DNA of 39,811 nucleotides, from the NCBI GenBank assembly GCA_035298385.1, contig DATGYC010000154.1:1-39811 (forward strand), in the 5' to 3' direction. Of the stretch, positions 7,730 to 16,655 are shown in pieces (position 1 is the stretch's first letter; each line of letters starts with the position of its first letter). The DNA is from DATGYC01 sp035298385 (lineage in GTDB: Bacteria > Bacillota > Sulfobacillia > Symbiobacteriales > Symbiobacteriaceae). The notes under the pieces are model-generated. The model was not told the DNA's origin, did no database searches, and worked only from the letters and a program-made list of their open reading frames with translations. The position numbers and the translations under genes are program-made.

Positions 7730-8623
7730 CTATCGCTCCAGCAAGCCTACTTCAACCAGGGCGCCCCGTAGCGCCTCCTCCTCCGCCGGAGAAGCGGAGA
7801 GCAGCGGCAACCGGAGCGGCCCCACGTCCCAGCCGGTCAAACGGAGAGCCGCCTTGACCCCGATCGGGTTCGTAGTCGCAAAGAGCGCCTTCAGGAGCGG
7901 GAGTAGTGCCAGGTGAGTCTGGGCCGCCCCGGTCACGTCGCCGGCCTTGAACTGCCGGATCAGCGTCTGGAACTTCGGGCCTACCAGGTGGGCGGCGACC
8001 GAGATGATGCCGTAGGCGCCGAGCGAGAGGAAGGGCAGGAGCATGCCGTCATCACCGGACCAGACGGTGAAATCGTCCGGGGCGCCCCGGAGGATCTCCC
8101 CGAGCTGACCCAGGTCCGCACACTCCTTGATGCCCACAATGTTCGGATGCGCTGCCAGGCGGAGCGTGGTGGGCGCCGCCAGGTTGACCGCCGTCCGGGA
8201 CGGGACGTTGTAAAGGATGCACGGGCTCTTGACCGCCTCAGCGACCGCCCAGTAGTGCTGGTAGAGCGCCTCCTGCGGCGGACGGCTGTAGTAGGGCGTC
8301 ACCAGCAGGAGCCCATGGACGCCCACCTGCTCAGCCTCTCGGCTGAGATGGATCGTCTCAGCGGTGTCGTAGGAACCGGTCCCGGCGATCACGGAGGCTC
8401 GGTCCCCGACCGCCTCTAGGACGACCTGGAAGAGCTTCAACTTCTCGGCTGGGGATAGGGTGGGCGACTCACCGGTCGTACCGGCGACGACGAGGCCGTC
8501 CGAACCGTTAGCGACCAGATGAGAGGCGAGGGCCGCAGCTTTCGCCCAGTCCACCGTGTGGTCAGCGTTAAGTGGCGTCACCATAGCAGTAAGGACTGGA
8601 CCGAAGTGCGGAGACGGGGTCAT
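7730..8623 (-). CDS. dapA: 4-hydroxy-tetrahydrodipicolinate synthase
   Basis: Condenses aspartate semialdehyde with pyruvate, the first committed step to DAP/lysine and, in spore formers, dipicolinate. A TIM-barrel enzyme of 297 residues, the normal length. GTTGES (48-53) and Tyr139 (LYNVP) are in place, and the Schiff-base lysine is K166 in GIKE. The ATG at 8623 follows AGAGAGGCG. It is the last gene of the run dapB-dpaA-dpaB-asd-aspartokinase-dapA, 33 bases after the aspartokinase stop, and ends before a hairpin terminator. Confidence 0.97.
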   Translation of the reverse strand: MTPSPHFGPVLTAMVTPLNADHTVDWAKAAALASHLVANGSDGLVVAGTTGESPTLSPAEKLKLFQVVLEAVGDRASVIAGTGSYDTAETIHLSREAEQVGVHGLLLVTPYYSRPPQEALYQHYWAVAEAVKSPCILYNVPSRTAVNLAAPTTLRLAAHPNIVGIKECADLGQLGEILRGAPDDFTVWSGDDGMLLPFLSLGAYGIISVAAHLVGPKFQTLIRQFKAGDVTGAAQTHLALLPLLKALFATTNPIGVKAALRLTGWDVGPLRLPLLSASPAEEEALRGALVEVGLLER

Positions 8624-8656
8624 GCGGATCGCCTCTCTTTCAGGCAGTGATGTGGA

Positions 8657-9865
8657 TCAGCGGAGCGTAAAGGCTGCATGGAGAGCCTGGGCAGCGACCT
8701 TTAGATCCTTCGCCTCGACCAGGCATGAGATCGTGACATGAGAGTCTACGGTCTGCAGGATGAGAACTCCTGCACGGGCGAGCGCCTCGGCGACGATGGC
8801 CATCACCCCGGGGCGCCCCCGCATCCCGGAGCCGACGACGGAGACCTTGGCCACATCGCCCCGCAGGGCGACCTCCAGGCCAAGTTCGCACAGGATGGCG
8901 CGGGCTCGCTCGGCCTTGCGCTCCTCGACACAGAAGCGGCACAGGCCCGGGCTCAGGTTGATCAGATCGACCGAGACGCCGACGTCTGCCAGGGCGCGGA
9001 ACGCCTTGACGAAGCCCTCCTCCGCCCCGGTAAGGGCAACCTGGCAGAGCCCGGTGACATGGGTGACACCGGTGACGGGCTGGGGGGTGCCGACCTGGTC
9101 CCAGGCGCCCGGCGCCAGAGCAGAAGATGTAATCAGTGTTCCCGGCGAGGGGTCAAAGGTTGAACGGATGCGCAGGGGGACGAGGTGCTGCATGGCGATC
9201 TCGACCGCCCGCGGATGGACCACCTTCGCACCATAATGGGCCATCTGGGCGATCTCATCGTAGGTTGTGACCGACAGGGTGCGCGCATCCGGGACGAGAC
9301 GAGGATCCGCCGTCTTGACGCCGTCGACGTCCGTGTAGATCTCGACGACCTCGGCCTGGAGCGCTCCGCCGAGGGCGGAGGCAGTCGTGTCTGAGCCACC
9401 ACGGCCCAAGGTTGTCGTCTGCCCCTTGCCGGTGGTGCCCTGAAAGCCCGCCACGACGGGGATCAAGCCCCGGCGGAGCAGGTTGAGCAGCGGCTCTGGG
9501 TCAACGTTCAGGATATGGGCGGAACCGAATGAGTCATCCGTCCGGATGCCGGCCTGCCCGCCCGTGAGCGCGGTGGCTGGCAGGGAGCGGGCCTGGAGGG
9601 TCGCAGTCATGACGACGCTGGAGATCAACTCCCCGCAACTCATCAGCAGATCGAGTTCACGGGGGGCCAGGTCGGGCGAGAGGGCGGTGGCCAGTTGGAT
9701 CAGCGTGTCAGTGGCGTAGGGGTCGCCCGCTCGGCCCATGGCCGAGACGACGACGACCGGGGAGGCCCCGGCCTCTACGGCTTCGGTGATCCGATCGGCG
9801 ACGTGGCGCCGACCATCTGCCGTGGCGACTGAGGTGCCGCCGAACTTCTGCACGATGATCCGCAT
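8657..9865 (-). CDS. Aspartokinase with tandem ACT domains
   Basis: Phosphorylates aspartate, the entry step to DAP, lysine, threonine and methionine. The N-terminal kinase domain opens with VQKFGGTSVAT and holds GRGGSDTTA; two ACT domains fill residues about 265-402 (GVTHVTGLCQVAL; VSVVGSGMRGRPGVMAIVAEAL). Length 402 is typical of single-function aspartokinases. The start is the ATG at 9865 after GGAGATCCC. It lies between asd and dapA, the position of dapG (the DAP-regulated isozyme) in Bacillus, but the effector cannot be read from the sequence, so I leave the symbol blank. Confidence 0.95.
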   Translation of the reverse strand: MRIIVQKFGGTSVATADGRRHVADRITEAVEAGASPVVVVSAMGRAGDPYATDTLIQLATALSPDLAPRELDLLMSCGELISSVVMTATLQARSLPATALTGGQAGIRTDDSFGSAHILNVDPEPLLNLLRRGLIPVVAGFQGTTGKGQTTTLGRGGSDTTASALGGALQAEVVEIYTDVDGVKTADPRLVPDARTLSVTTYDEIAQMAHYGAKVVHPRAVEIAMQHLVPLRIRSTFDPSPGTLITSSALAPGAWDQVGTPQPVTGVTHVTGLCQVALTGAEEGFVKAFRALADVGVSVDLINLSPGLCRFCVEERKAERARAILCELGLEVALRGDVAKVSVVGSGMRGRPGVMAIVAEALARAGVLILQTVDSHVTISCLVEAKDLKVAAQALHAAFTLR

Positions 9866-9891
9866 GGGAGGGATCTCCTTATTGGGTTCGT

Positions 9892-10890
9892 CTACAGCAG
9901 CGCCTCGGCGATCTGGACGGCGTTCAGGGCGGCGCCCTTGCGCAGGTTGTCACTGACCACCCAGAGCCAGAGGCCATTGGGATTCGAGATGTCGGTCCGG
10001 ATGCGACCGACCAGGGTCTCATCCTGCCCGGCGACATCGATCGCCGTCGGGAAGATGAAGTTCAGGGGATCGTCGACGACCCTGACGCCAGGGAAGGCAT
10101 CGATCGCCGTTCGAGCGGCCTCGGGGGTGATCGGGGATTCGGTCTCGACCAGAACCGACTCCGAGTGACCCACCAAGACCGGGACGCGGGTACAGGTCAT
10201 CGTGGCCTGCAGTTCCGGCAGGCCCATGATCTTGCGGGTCTCATGGAGCAGCTTGAGCTCCTCGGTGGAGTAGCCACTCTCCGTAAAGGACTCGGCGTAG
10301 GGCAGGACGTTGAGGGCGATCTGGCGCTTGTAGATCTGGTGCGGGAGTTCGCCCGTCTGGCCCTCGGACCAGGCGTGTAGCTGCGCCTCCAACTCCTCCA
10401 CCGCCTCCTTGCCGGTGCCCGAGACGGCCTGCATGGTCGTGACGACGATCCGCTTCAGCGGGGAGAGCTGGTGGAGCGGCAGGAGGGCCATCACCAGGCC
10501 GATCGTCGTGCAGTTCGGCGAGGCGATGATCCCCTTGTGCTCCTTCAGGGCGTGTCCGTTAATCTCTGGCACGACCAGCGGCACGTTCGGGTCCATGCGC
10601 CAGGTGGAGGACTTGTCGATGACGACCGCACCGGCCTTGACAGCGGCTGGGGCTAGCTCCTTTGACAGGGCGCCCGTGGCAGCGAAGAAGACGATATCGA
10701 TCCCCTCAAAGGCCTCCGGGGTGGCCTCTTCGACCTTGACCGGCTGGCCCTTGAAGGTGATGAACGTCCCGGCCGAGCGGGCGGAGGCGAGCGGCTTCAA
10801 CTGAGCGATCGGAAAGTTGCGGGACTCGAGGAGGGCAAGGAGCTCCTGACCTACGGCGCCCGTGGCGCCAACGATGGCGATCTTCTTCAT
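9892..10890 (-). CDS. asd: Aspartate-semialdehyde dehydrogenase
   Basis: NADPH-dependent reduction of aspartyl phosphate to aspartate semialdehyde, the branch point before dapA. The N-terminal nucleotide-binding loop is GATGAVG (8-14). The catalytic cysteine is C127 in SPNCTT and the acid/base histidine is H242 in LVGHSES. The product has 332 residues from the ATG at 10890, with AAAGGAG about 11 bases upstream. The frame stays open for 20 more codons upstream into dpaB, but those residues are not family-like. It sits between dpaB and the aspartokinase gene. Confidence 0.96.
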   Translation of the reverse strand: MKKIAIVGATGAVGQELLALLESRNFPIAQLKPLASARSAGTFITFKGQPVKVEEATPEAFEGIDIVFFAATGALSKELAPAAVKAGAVVIDKSSTWRMDPNVPLVVPEINGHALKEHKGIIASPNCTTIGLVMALLPLHQLSPLKRIVVTTMQAVSGTGKEAVEELEAQLHAWSEGQTGELPHQIYKRQIALNVLPYAESFTESGYSTEELKLLHETRKIMGLPELQATMTCTRVPVLVGHSESVLVETESPITPEAARTAIDAFPGVRVVDDPLNFIFPTAIDVAGQDETLVGRIRTDISNPNGLWLWVVSDNLRKGAALNAVQIAEALL

Positions 10891-10936
10891 GGGGACTGCA
10901 TCTCCTTTTCGTATGGCGGTCAGTCTCGCACTAGAA

Positions 10937-11533
10937 TCAGGCGGGGCCAAGAAGCAACGGCTGGACCTGGCGTCCTTCCATCGCCTCTAGGAGGGCCGGG
11001 AGCAGGTACTGCTCCACGTCAGCATCGACAGAGGTCGGCTTGCCGGCCGGGTTATCCTGCCGGAAGGGGACGAAGTAGAGGTTGCGGGCGCCCAAGAGCG
11101 CCCCCAAGTTGCGGGCGTTCATGCCGAGGGCATCATTGGTCGTGATCGCCAGCACGACCGGCCGGTGGTTGCGCATCTGGGCCTTGGCAGCCATGCAGAC
11201 CGGGGTGTCGTTGATGGCGTTAGCCAGCTTCGCCAGGGTGTTGCCGGTACAGGGCATTACCAGGAGAGCGTCCAGCTTCACCTTCGGGCCGAACGGTTCG
11301 ACCTCCGGGATGGTCATGAGCGGGCGGCGCCCGGTGATCCGCTCGATCTGGGTGATCCAATCGTCCGGCGAGCCAAACCGGGTCTCGGTCGTCCGGATGC
11401 TGCTGGAGATGATTGGAATCAGTTCGGCCCCTTCGTCAGCCATGACCTGAAGCTGACCCATCGCCCGCTGCAGGTTGCAATGGGAGGCGCTCATCGCCAC
11501 CCCGATTCGCTTACCGTGGAGCTGTCCGCTCAT
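10937..11533 (-). CDS. dpaB: Dipicolinate synthase subunit B
   Basis: Flavoprotein-like subunit of dipicolinate synthase (SpoVFB), made in the mother cell to produce the spore-core calcium chelator dipicolinate. It has 198 residues. The N-terminal GKRIGVAMSASHCNLQRA and the middle VMPCTGNTLAKLANAINDTPV are characteristic of the family. The start codon overlaps the dpaA stop by four bases, so translation is coupled. Its presence is the best evidence in the window for endospore formation. Confidence 0.95.
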   Translation of the reverse strand: MSGQLHGKRIGVAMSASHCNLQRAMGQLQVMADEGAELIPIISSSIRTTETRFGSPDDWITQIERITGRRPLMTIPEVEPFGPKVKLDALLVMPCTGNTLAKLANAINDTPVCMAAKAQMRNHRPVVLAITTNDALGMNARNLGALLGARNLYFVPFRQDNPAGKPTSVDADVEQYLLPALLEAMEGRQVQPLLLGPA

Positions 11534-12423
11534 ATCCCCGCCCCCTCTGTGCTCTGCAGCGCGAAACGGCGGGTGATCATGTCGGCGATGATGCGACCGG
11601 CGGTGACCGGGGCGACGATTCCGGGCAGGCCAGGGGCGAGCTTTGCCGTCCGACCCAGCCGGGCGGCCGCCTCAAAGTCGGTCCCGCCGGGGGCGGAGGC
11701 GACGTCAATGACCACGCCGTGCGTCGGCAGGCTCTCGATGACCTGGGCCGTCACGACAGGGGCTGGCACGGTATTAAAGATGAAGTCTACCGTTTTGGCG
11801 CCTTCGGCTAGGTCTTCTAGGGGTAAGTACCGGTAGCCCGAGGCCCAGATGCGGGCCAGGTCAGACTCCTTGCGGGCCGCAACGACGACCTCCGTGAAGA
11901 GCCCCCGCAGGAGCAGAGCGATCGAGCGCCCCGTCCGACCGAAGCCTAAGACGATCGCCCGAGAGCCGAAGAGGGTCAGTGGGCTGGCCTCCATCGCCAT
12001 CTGGATGGCTCCCTCCGCGGAGGGGATGGAGTTCCAGATCGCAAACTCGTCGGACTCACGATACTCGATGCAGGGGATAGCGGCCTCCGCACAGAGGCTG
12101 CGAATGGCCGGGTTGCCGATACCGGTAAAGAGCAGGGCGCCCTGGCTCACACCTGCCAGCGCCGCCCGATCGAGGATCGGGTTGGGGGCGCCCTCCACCG
12201 TGAAGACCTTGCCCTCCGTGGTGGAGCCCTGCACCGGCAGGACGACCACCTCGGCGCCCTGGAGTGCCTCCCGAGCGGTTGCTGCGACCTCGGCGCCATC
12301 CATCACCTCGGGGGGCGCCCCGGTCACCCGGACAGAGGCGCCAGAGGCCAAGAACTGACGCACGACCTCGGCCATACGGCGGTCGCCGCCTAGTACGGCG
12401 ATTCGCCTTCCGAAGAGACTCAT
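11530..12423 (-). CDS. dpaA: Dipicolinate synthase subunit A
   Basis: Dehydrogenase-like subunit (SpoVFA) that partners DpaB to convert the DapA product to dipicolinate. An N-terminal region (RRIAVLGGDRRMAEVVRQFL) is followed by a Rossmann NAD(P)-binding domain with GFGRTGRSIALLLRGL. It has 297 residues from the ATG at 12423. An in-frame TTG at 12447 would add eight residues, and both have moderate ribosome sites. The gene follows dapB and overlaps dpaB. In Bacillus this pair is read by mother-cell sigma-K; I could not identify such a promoter here. Confidence 0.94.
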   Translation of the reverse strand: MSLFGRRIAVLGGDRRMAEVVRQFLASGASVRVTGAPPEVMDGAEVAATAREALQGAEVVVLPVQGSTTEGKVFTVEGAPNPILDRAALAGVSQGALLFTGIGNPAIRSLCAEAAIPCIEYRESDEFAIWNSIPSAEGAIQMAMEASPLTLFGSRAIVLGFGRTGRSIALLLRGLFTEVVVAARKESDLARIWASGYRYLPLEDLAEGAKTVDFIFNTVPAPVVTAQVIESLPTHGVVIDVASAPGGTDFEAAARLGRTAKLAPGLPGIVAPVTAGRIIADMITRRFALQSTEGAGI

Positions 12424-12518
12424 TGCCTGATCCCCCAATCCTTCCAAACCTCACCCCATAGTATGGAGACGGTTTGGCTGGGGTGCCGCCATTGCTGGCG
12501 GCTGCCGTGTCGGGGGAG

Positions 12519-13277
12519 CTAGTCCGGGTAGGCGATCTCCTCGAGGTCCATCGCTACCTGTTTGGTCCGAAGGACCCATCTGGCAGCCAGAAGTACCCCT
12601 GGGGTGTAGGCGGCTCGGCTTGGGGCGTCGTGGCGGATGGTCAGGACTTGGCCAGGGCCGCCGAAGAGCACCTCTTGGTGGGCGACTAGGCCAGGTAGCC
12701 GGATCGAGTGGACGGGGACGGGCGGGGCGGTCAGGTCGCCGGCGGCACGCTGGAGGCGTTCCTGCGTGCGCAGGGCTGTGCCAGAGGGGGCGTCCAACTT
12801 CGTGTGGTGGTGATACTCGATCACCTCCACGTGGGGGAAGAAGCGCCTGGCCTCCTCGGCCCAGCGGATCATCAGCATCACCCCGACGGCGAAGTTGGGC
12901 AGGAAGGCCCCGCCGATGCCGGAGGAGCGGCAGAGGTCGGTCAGGGTCTTCAGGCCATCACCCAGGCCGGTCGTGCCGACCACCGGGGCGATGCCGGCCT
13001 TGATCAGGGGCGGCAGGAGTTGTAGGGCCGCCTCTGCCACCGTGAAATCGATCACCACGTCCGCCTTGATGCCTGCGGTCAAGAAGGCCTCGGCAGTCGG
13101 GAAGGTCGGGATCCCGCGGGCGCCCGACAGCCCGAGCAGTTCGCCCAGGTCTCGCCCTGCCCCGGTTCTGCTGATGCCCGCCACCAACTGAAACTCGCGC
13201 TCAGCAAGGAGTCCGGTGCAGAGCTCCCGGCTCACCTTGCCCGTAGGACCAGTGAGGAGAATGCGAATGGGTGCCAT
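12519..13277 (-). CDS. dapB: 4-hydroxy-tetrahydrodipicolinate reductase
   Basis: Reduces the DapA product to tetrahydrodipicolinate for DAP and lysine. The N-terminal loop is GPTGKVS. The catalytic segment YHHHTKLDAPSGTA (155-168) holds the paired histidines and K160; the C-terminal SIRLPGLVAHQEVLFGGPGQ is a family hallmark. At 252 residues it is slightly short but complete. The ATG at 13277 follows GAAAGGAGCC. It lies just after the terminator of the chemotaxis operon and opens the aspartate/dipicolinate gene run. In Bacillus dapB is elsewhere, so its presence next to dpaA is a local variation. Confidence 0.95.
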   Translation of the reverse strand: MAPIRILLTGPTGKVSRELCTGLLAEREFQLVAGISRTGAGRDLGELLGLSGARGIPTFPTAEAFLTAGIKADVVIDFTVAEAALQLLPPLIKAGIAPVVGTTGLGDGLKTLTDLCRSSGIGGAFLPNFAVGVMLMIRWAEEARRFFPHVEVIEYHHHTKLDAPSGTALRTQERLQRAAGDLTAPPVPVHSIRLPGLVAHQEVLFGGPGQVLTIRHDAPSRAAYTPGVLLAARWVLRTKQVAMDLEEIAYPD

Positions 13278-13291
13278 GACTGGCTCCTTTC

Positions 13292-13338
13292 TAATACAAG
13301 AAAGCGGTTGGGCAATAGTATCTGCCCAAACCGCTTCT
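13292..13338 (-). terminator. Terminator of the chemotaxis operon
   Basis: Minus strand: AAGCGGTTTGGGCA pairs with TGCCCAACCGCTT (one bulged base) around an eight-base loop, followed by TCTTGTATT. It lies between the cheX stop and the dapB start and separates the two operons. Confidence 0.7.
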
Positions 13339-13361
13339 TTCTCTTATGAGGTTGCTTGTCC

Positions 13362-13829
13362 TTAGGAGAATCGCTCCTGCAGCGCAACGTGCACCGTGAT
13401 CTCCCCATGGACCGTGATCAGGGGGATCACTAGGCGCTTGATCGAGAGCGTCGAGATCGAAGTCCCGCGCCCGACCACCACAGAGGGCGGTGCGATCTTG
13501 CAGCCAAAACCGACCCGCTCCAGTTCCCCGGAGGCCAGACCGGTCACCACGTTACCCAACTCTGCAACAGCGCTCTCAGCCATGGCGTCAAAGACGGCGA
13601 TCTGCTCCCCGTACATGCCCGAGACCAGGCCCTTGGCCGTCTTCTCGGACATCCCGTAGAGAACTAGCCCCTGCGCCCGGCCAACCACGCCGATCAGGAC
13701 AGTTACCTCATCAGAGACCAGCGGCGAATCCTCCAGGCTAACGTTGCCTTTCGTGACCTCCGATTTAGTCTCTTTCTCGAGGACCTGAAAGGCAGCGGTT
13801 ACGAACGGGTTGACAAATTCGGCTTTCAC
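13362..13829 (-). CDS. cheX: CheX-like chemotaxis phosphatase
   Basis: A CheC/CheX/FliY-family protein of about 155 residues; CheX dimers dephosphorylate CheY-P. VKAEFVNPFVTAAFQVLE at the start and ESAVAELGNVVTGLAS (the E-x-x-N phosphatase motif in ELGN) identify it. I chose the GTG at 13829 because the family begins at this point (usually M-x-x-E-Y-I-N-P-F); the frame is open further upstream, but that part overlaps cheR and is not family-like. The ribosome site is weak (AGAAGAA). It is the last gene of the chemotaxis operon, 76 bases after cheR. Confidence 0.88.
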   Translation of the reverse strand: MKAEFVNPFVTAAFQVLEKETKSEVTKGNVSLEDSPLVSDEVTVLIGVVGRAQGLVLYGMSEKTAKGLVSGMYGEQIAVFDAMAESAVAELGNVVTGLASGELERVGFGCKIAPPSVVVGRGTSISTLSIKRLVIPLITVHGEITVHVALQERFS

Positions 13830-13905
13830 TTCTTCTACCCATCCCTTCCGGTTAACAGCTCGCCTCGACCAGAAGCGTTCAACAACACGTGCATAAATTC
13901 CTTTT

Positions 13906-14685
13906 TTATCTCGATTTACGATAGAAAAAAGGGGAAATAGATTCGAACCCAAACTCCCGTGCACGCAGGAGCGACTCGGTGCCGCCGACAAAGAGCAGCC
14001 CGCCTGGGCGAAGGGACCGGTGGAACTTCCGGTAGAGCTCATCCTTGACCGCCTCGGTGAAGTAGATCACGACGTTGCGGCAAAGAATCATGTCCTGGTC
14101 GGTGGGAAAGGGATCGGCCAGCAGGTTCTGCCGGTTAAAGGCGATCTTCGCCTTCAACTCGGGCCGAACCGTAAAGAGACCATCCCGTTCCGTCATGTAC
14201 CGGGCCCGGCGAGCCGGCGAGACGTTCCGCAAGTCCTTTTCGTTGTAGATCCCTGCACGGGCGGCTTTGAGGATCTCTTCATCCAAGTCGGTGGCCAGGA
14301 TCTGAGCCGATCCGTGTGGATCGATCTCATCCAGGAGCATGGCGAGGGAGTAGGGCTCGGAGCCGTTGGAGCAGCCTGCGCTCCAGAGTTTCAGGCGTGG
14401 GCTCTCCCGCCGGAGCATCGGCAGGATGTCGGCCTTGAGCTCCTCCCATTTCTCCGGATTCCGGAGCCATTCGGAGACGTTGATCGTCAGGAAGTCCTGG
14501 AACTCCTTCAGCTTGACCGGGTCGCGTGCGAGCAACCGGGCGTAGGCGGAGAGGTCCGTCAGGCCGACCCGTCGCATGATCGTCTGGAGCCGTCGCTCCA
14601 TCTGTGTGCCCTTGTAGCAGTCCAGGTCGATCCCCGTCTTTGTGAAGAGGGTCGAGCGAAACTCATCATACCCGAGGAGATTCAT
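13906..14685 (-). CDS. cheR: Chemotaxis protein methyltransferase
   Basis: Transfers methyl groups from S-adenosylmethionine to glutamates of chemoreceptors. It has 259 residues, the normal size: an N-terminal helical domain (about 1-75), then the SAM-binding fold with KLWSAGCSNGSEPYSLAM, ILATDLDEEIL and MILCRNVVIYF. The ATG at 14685 overlaps the cheB stop (ATGA), so the two opposing adaptation enzymes are translationally coupled. No receptor gene is in the window. Confidence 0.96.
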   Translation of the reverse strand: MNLLGYDEFRSTLFTKTGIDLDCYKGTQMERRLQTIMRRVGLTDLSAYARLLARDPVKLKEFQDFLTINVSEWLRNPEKWEELKADILPMLRRESPRLKLWSAGCSNGSEPYSLAMLLDEIDPHGSAQILATDLDEEILKAARAGIYNEKDLRNVSPARRARYMTERDGLFTVRPELKAKIAFNRQNLLADPFPTDQDMILCRNVVIYFTEAVKDELYRKFHRSLRPGGLLFVGGTESLLRAREFGFESISPFFYRKSR

Positions 14686-15767
14686 CCGTTCTTGACACCC
14701 TCCCGTACCAGCCGAATGACGGCATCGGGGATCTCGTGCACGGGCAGGACCTGATCGGCCAAGCCTAGTTCGATCACAACCTTGGGCATGCCGTAGACGA
14801 TGCAGGTCGAGGCGTCCTCGGCGATGGTGCGGGCGCCCCGTCGCTTCATCTGCCCCATCCCCTTCGCCCCGTCATAGCCCATGCCGGTCAGGATGACACC
14901 GATCAATCGCTCCCCATAAAGCGGGGCAAGGGAGTCGAAGAGTCTATCGACAGCCGGCCGCACGCCGTGCTGGGGTGGCTCCTGGTTGAGCTGAATCCGC
15001 CCATCCGCCCCGACGATCATGTGGAAGCCGCCTGGCGCGACGAGCACCTGGCCCGCCCGCAGGGGATCCCCCTCCTCCGCCTCCTTCACCCGCACGGCTG
15101 AGATCTCATTGAGCCGGTTGGCGAGCGACTTCGTGAAGCCTGGCGGCATGTGCTGCACGACCAAGTAGGCAGCCGGGAGGTCCGCCGGCAGGCGCGGAAT
15201 GATCTGGTGCAGGGCGCCCGGACCGCCCGTCGAACAGCCGATCGCCACGATCCGCTGGAGCGGAAGCTCAGCCTGCGCAGCGGAGACGGTTGCGAACGGG
15301 GGGAGTCGCCCGATCTCCCGCCGGAGCGGCGGCAGCTCGGCCAGAACCCGACGATAGCGCGGGGTTGCCCCCGCTGCCCCCTTCACCTTGGCGATCAGTT
15401 CGTCGCGCGTCACGTGCATGTTCAGCGAGATCGAGCCGGAGGGCTTGGCCACGAAGTCGACGGCGCCCAAGGTCAGCGCCTTGATCGTCGCTTCGGCCCC
15501 CTCCTGGGTATGCGAAGAGACCATGACGACCGGCGTCGGTCGGGCCGACATCAGTTCGCGCAGGGCGCCAAAGCCATCCAAGCGAGGCATCTCGATATCC
15601 ATGGTGACGACGTCCGGCTGAAGCGCCAGAGCCTGCCGCACGCCGTCCTGCCCATCCCGGGCGGTGCCGACGACCTGGATCAGCGGGTCAGACTCCAGGA
15701 GTTCCCGGAGCACCTTCCGCATGAAGGCGGAGTCGTCGACGACAAGCACGCGCACAGTTCTAGCCAT
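14682..15767 (-). CDS. cheB: Chemotaxis protein-glutamate methylesterase/glutaminase
   Basis: Response-regulator-controlled enzyme that removes receptor methyl groups. It has 361 residues from the ATG at 15767, after AGGAACGAG; an upstream in-frame TTG at 15782 would overlap the cheY end. The receiver domain has D11-D12 and the phospho-acceptor D57 (VTMDIEMP). The esterase domain has its triad in GCSTGGPGAL, VVQHMPPGFT and GMGYDGA. It lies between cheY and cheR and is phosphorylated by CheA in the standard pathway. Confidence 0.96.
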   Translation of the reverse strand: MARTVRVLVVDDSAFMRKVLRELLESDPLIQVVGTARDGQDGVRQALALQPDVVTMDIEMPRLDGFGALRELMSARPTPVVMVSSHTQEGAEATIKALTLGAVDFVAKPSGSISLNMHVTRDELIAKVKGAAGATPRYRRVLAELPPLRREIGRLPPFATVSAAQAELPLQRIVAIGCSTGGPGALHQIIPRLPADLPAAYLVVQHMPPGFTKSLANRLNEISAVRVKEAEEGDPLRAGQVLVAPGGFHMIVGADGRIQLNQEPPQHGVRPAVDRLFDSLAPLYGERLIGVILTGMGYDGAKGMGQMKRRGARTIAEDASTCIVYGMPKVVIELGLADQVLPVHEIPDAVIRLVREGVKNG

Positions 15768-15774
15768 CTCGTTC

Positions 15775-16131
15775 CTACCCAATGACCTTCCGGACGGTCG
15801 CGAGGATCTTGTCGGGCTCGAAGGGCTTCACGACGAAGTCCTTGGCGCCAGCCTTGATCGCCTCAATCACCATCGTCTGCTGCCCAAGCGCCGAGACCAT
15901 GATCACCTTCGCGCTCGGGTCGAAGGCACGGATCTCACGGGTGGCCGTGATGCCATCCATCACCGGCATAGTGATGTCCATCAGGACGAGGTCCGGCTGG
16001 TAGGTCTGGTACTTGGCGATGGCCTCCTGGCCGTTCTCCGCCTCGCCGACCTCGTAACCGTTCTCGGTCAGGAGCTTGGCGCAGCGCATCCGCATGAAAG
16101 CGGCGTCGTCAACGAGAAGAATCTTGGGCAA
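15775..16131 (-). CDS. cheY: Chemotaxis response regulator CheY
   Basis: Stand-alone receiver domain of 118 residues that carries the signal from CheA to the flagellar switch. Acidic pair D8-D9, phospho-acceptor D52 (LVLMDITMP), the conserved Ser of VSALG and the Lys of VVKPF are all present. Start is the TTG at 16131, seven bases after GGGAGGG; a GTG-initiated or longer form is less likely because the ribosome site would be inside it. In Bacillus-type chemotaxis its phosphate is removed by CheC/CheX-type proteins, both encoded nearby. Confidence 0.94.
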   Translation of the reverse strand: MPKILLVDDAAFMRMRCAKLLTENGYEVGEAENGQEAIAKYQTYQPDLVLMDITMPVMDGITATREIRAFDPSAKVIMVSALGQQTMVIEAIKAGAKDFVVKPFEPDKILATVRKVIG

Positions 16132-16163
16132 CGTGGTTCCCTCCCACAAAGATTTATAAACAG

Positions 16164-16655
16164 CTACAGCTCCTGCTCGCCTCGTCCCGCCGTTGAGACG
16201 ACCAAGCGGCCAGTACCAACGTGCAGGGTCAGGGTTCGGCCCCAGGTCCCCGCCACATCCTCAGCGGTCAGCCGCATGTCGTGGCGCCGAAGGACCTCAC
16301 GGACCGCCTCAATGTTGCGGGCGCCAATGTCCAGGCGGCTACCCGCCCCGACGACGTTGAGCATCCGGGCGCCCCCAGCGATGCGGGCTACGGTGGTCGT
16401 CCGACTCGCCCCCATCCCTGCCATCAGCTCCAGCGCAGCCGGGAGGGCGGTGTCCGCCCATTTAGCTGGCTGAACCACAGGCCCACGACTAAGGGCGCTG
16501 TCGGGCAGGACGATGTGGGCCATCGCCCCCACGCGGCTGCGTAGGTCCCAAAGAGCCAATCCGATGCAGGACCCCAGGCCGTAGCAGACGAGTTGGGCCT
16601 CGGGATCTCGGCTGCCCTTTAACTCACCCAAGCCCACAGCCATTGGTTCGTTCAT
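16164..16655 (-). CDS. cheD: Chemoreceptor glutamine deamidase CheD
   Basis: Deamidates receptor glutamines and binds CheC to form a feedback link between CheY-P and receptor activity. It has 163 residues. The catalytic cysteine is C30 in YGLGSCIGLALWD and the histidine is H47 in MAHIVLPDS; GGARML and IGARNIEAVREVL are also family features. The ATG at 16655 overlaps the cheC stop (ATGA), so the partner proteins are produced together. Confidence 0.95.
   Translation of the reverse strand: MNEPMAVGLGELKGSRDPEAQLVCYGLGSCIGLALWDLRSRVGAMAHIVLPDSALSRGPVVQPAKWADTALPAALELMAGMGASRTTTVARIAGGARMLNVVGAGSRLDIGARNIEAVREVLRRHDMRLTAEDVAGTWGRTLTLHVGTGRLVVSTAGRGEQEL

Noticed and set aside
12424..13361. Possible lysine riboswitch before dapB
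   Set aside because: The interval contains only the chemotaxis operon terminator and a short ribosome-site region, far too short for a lysine riboswitch.
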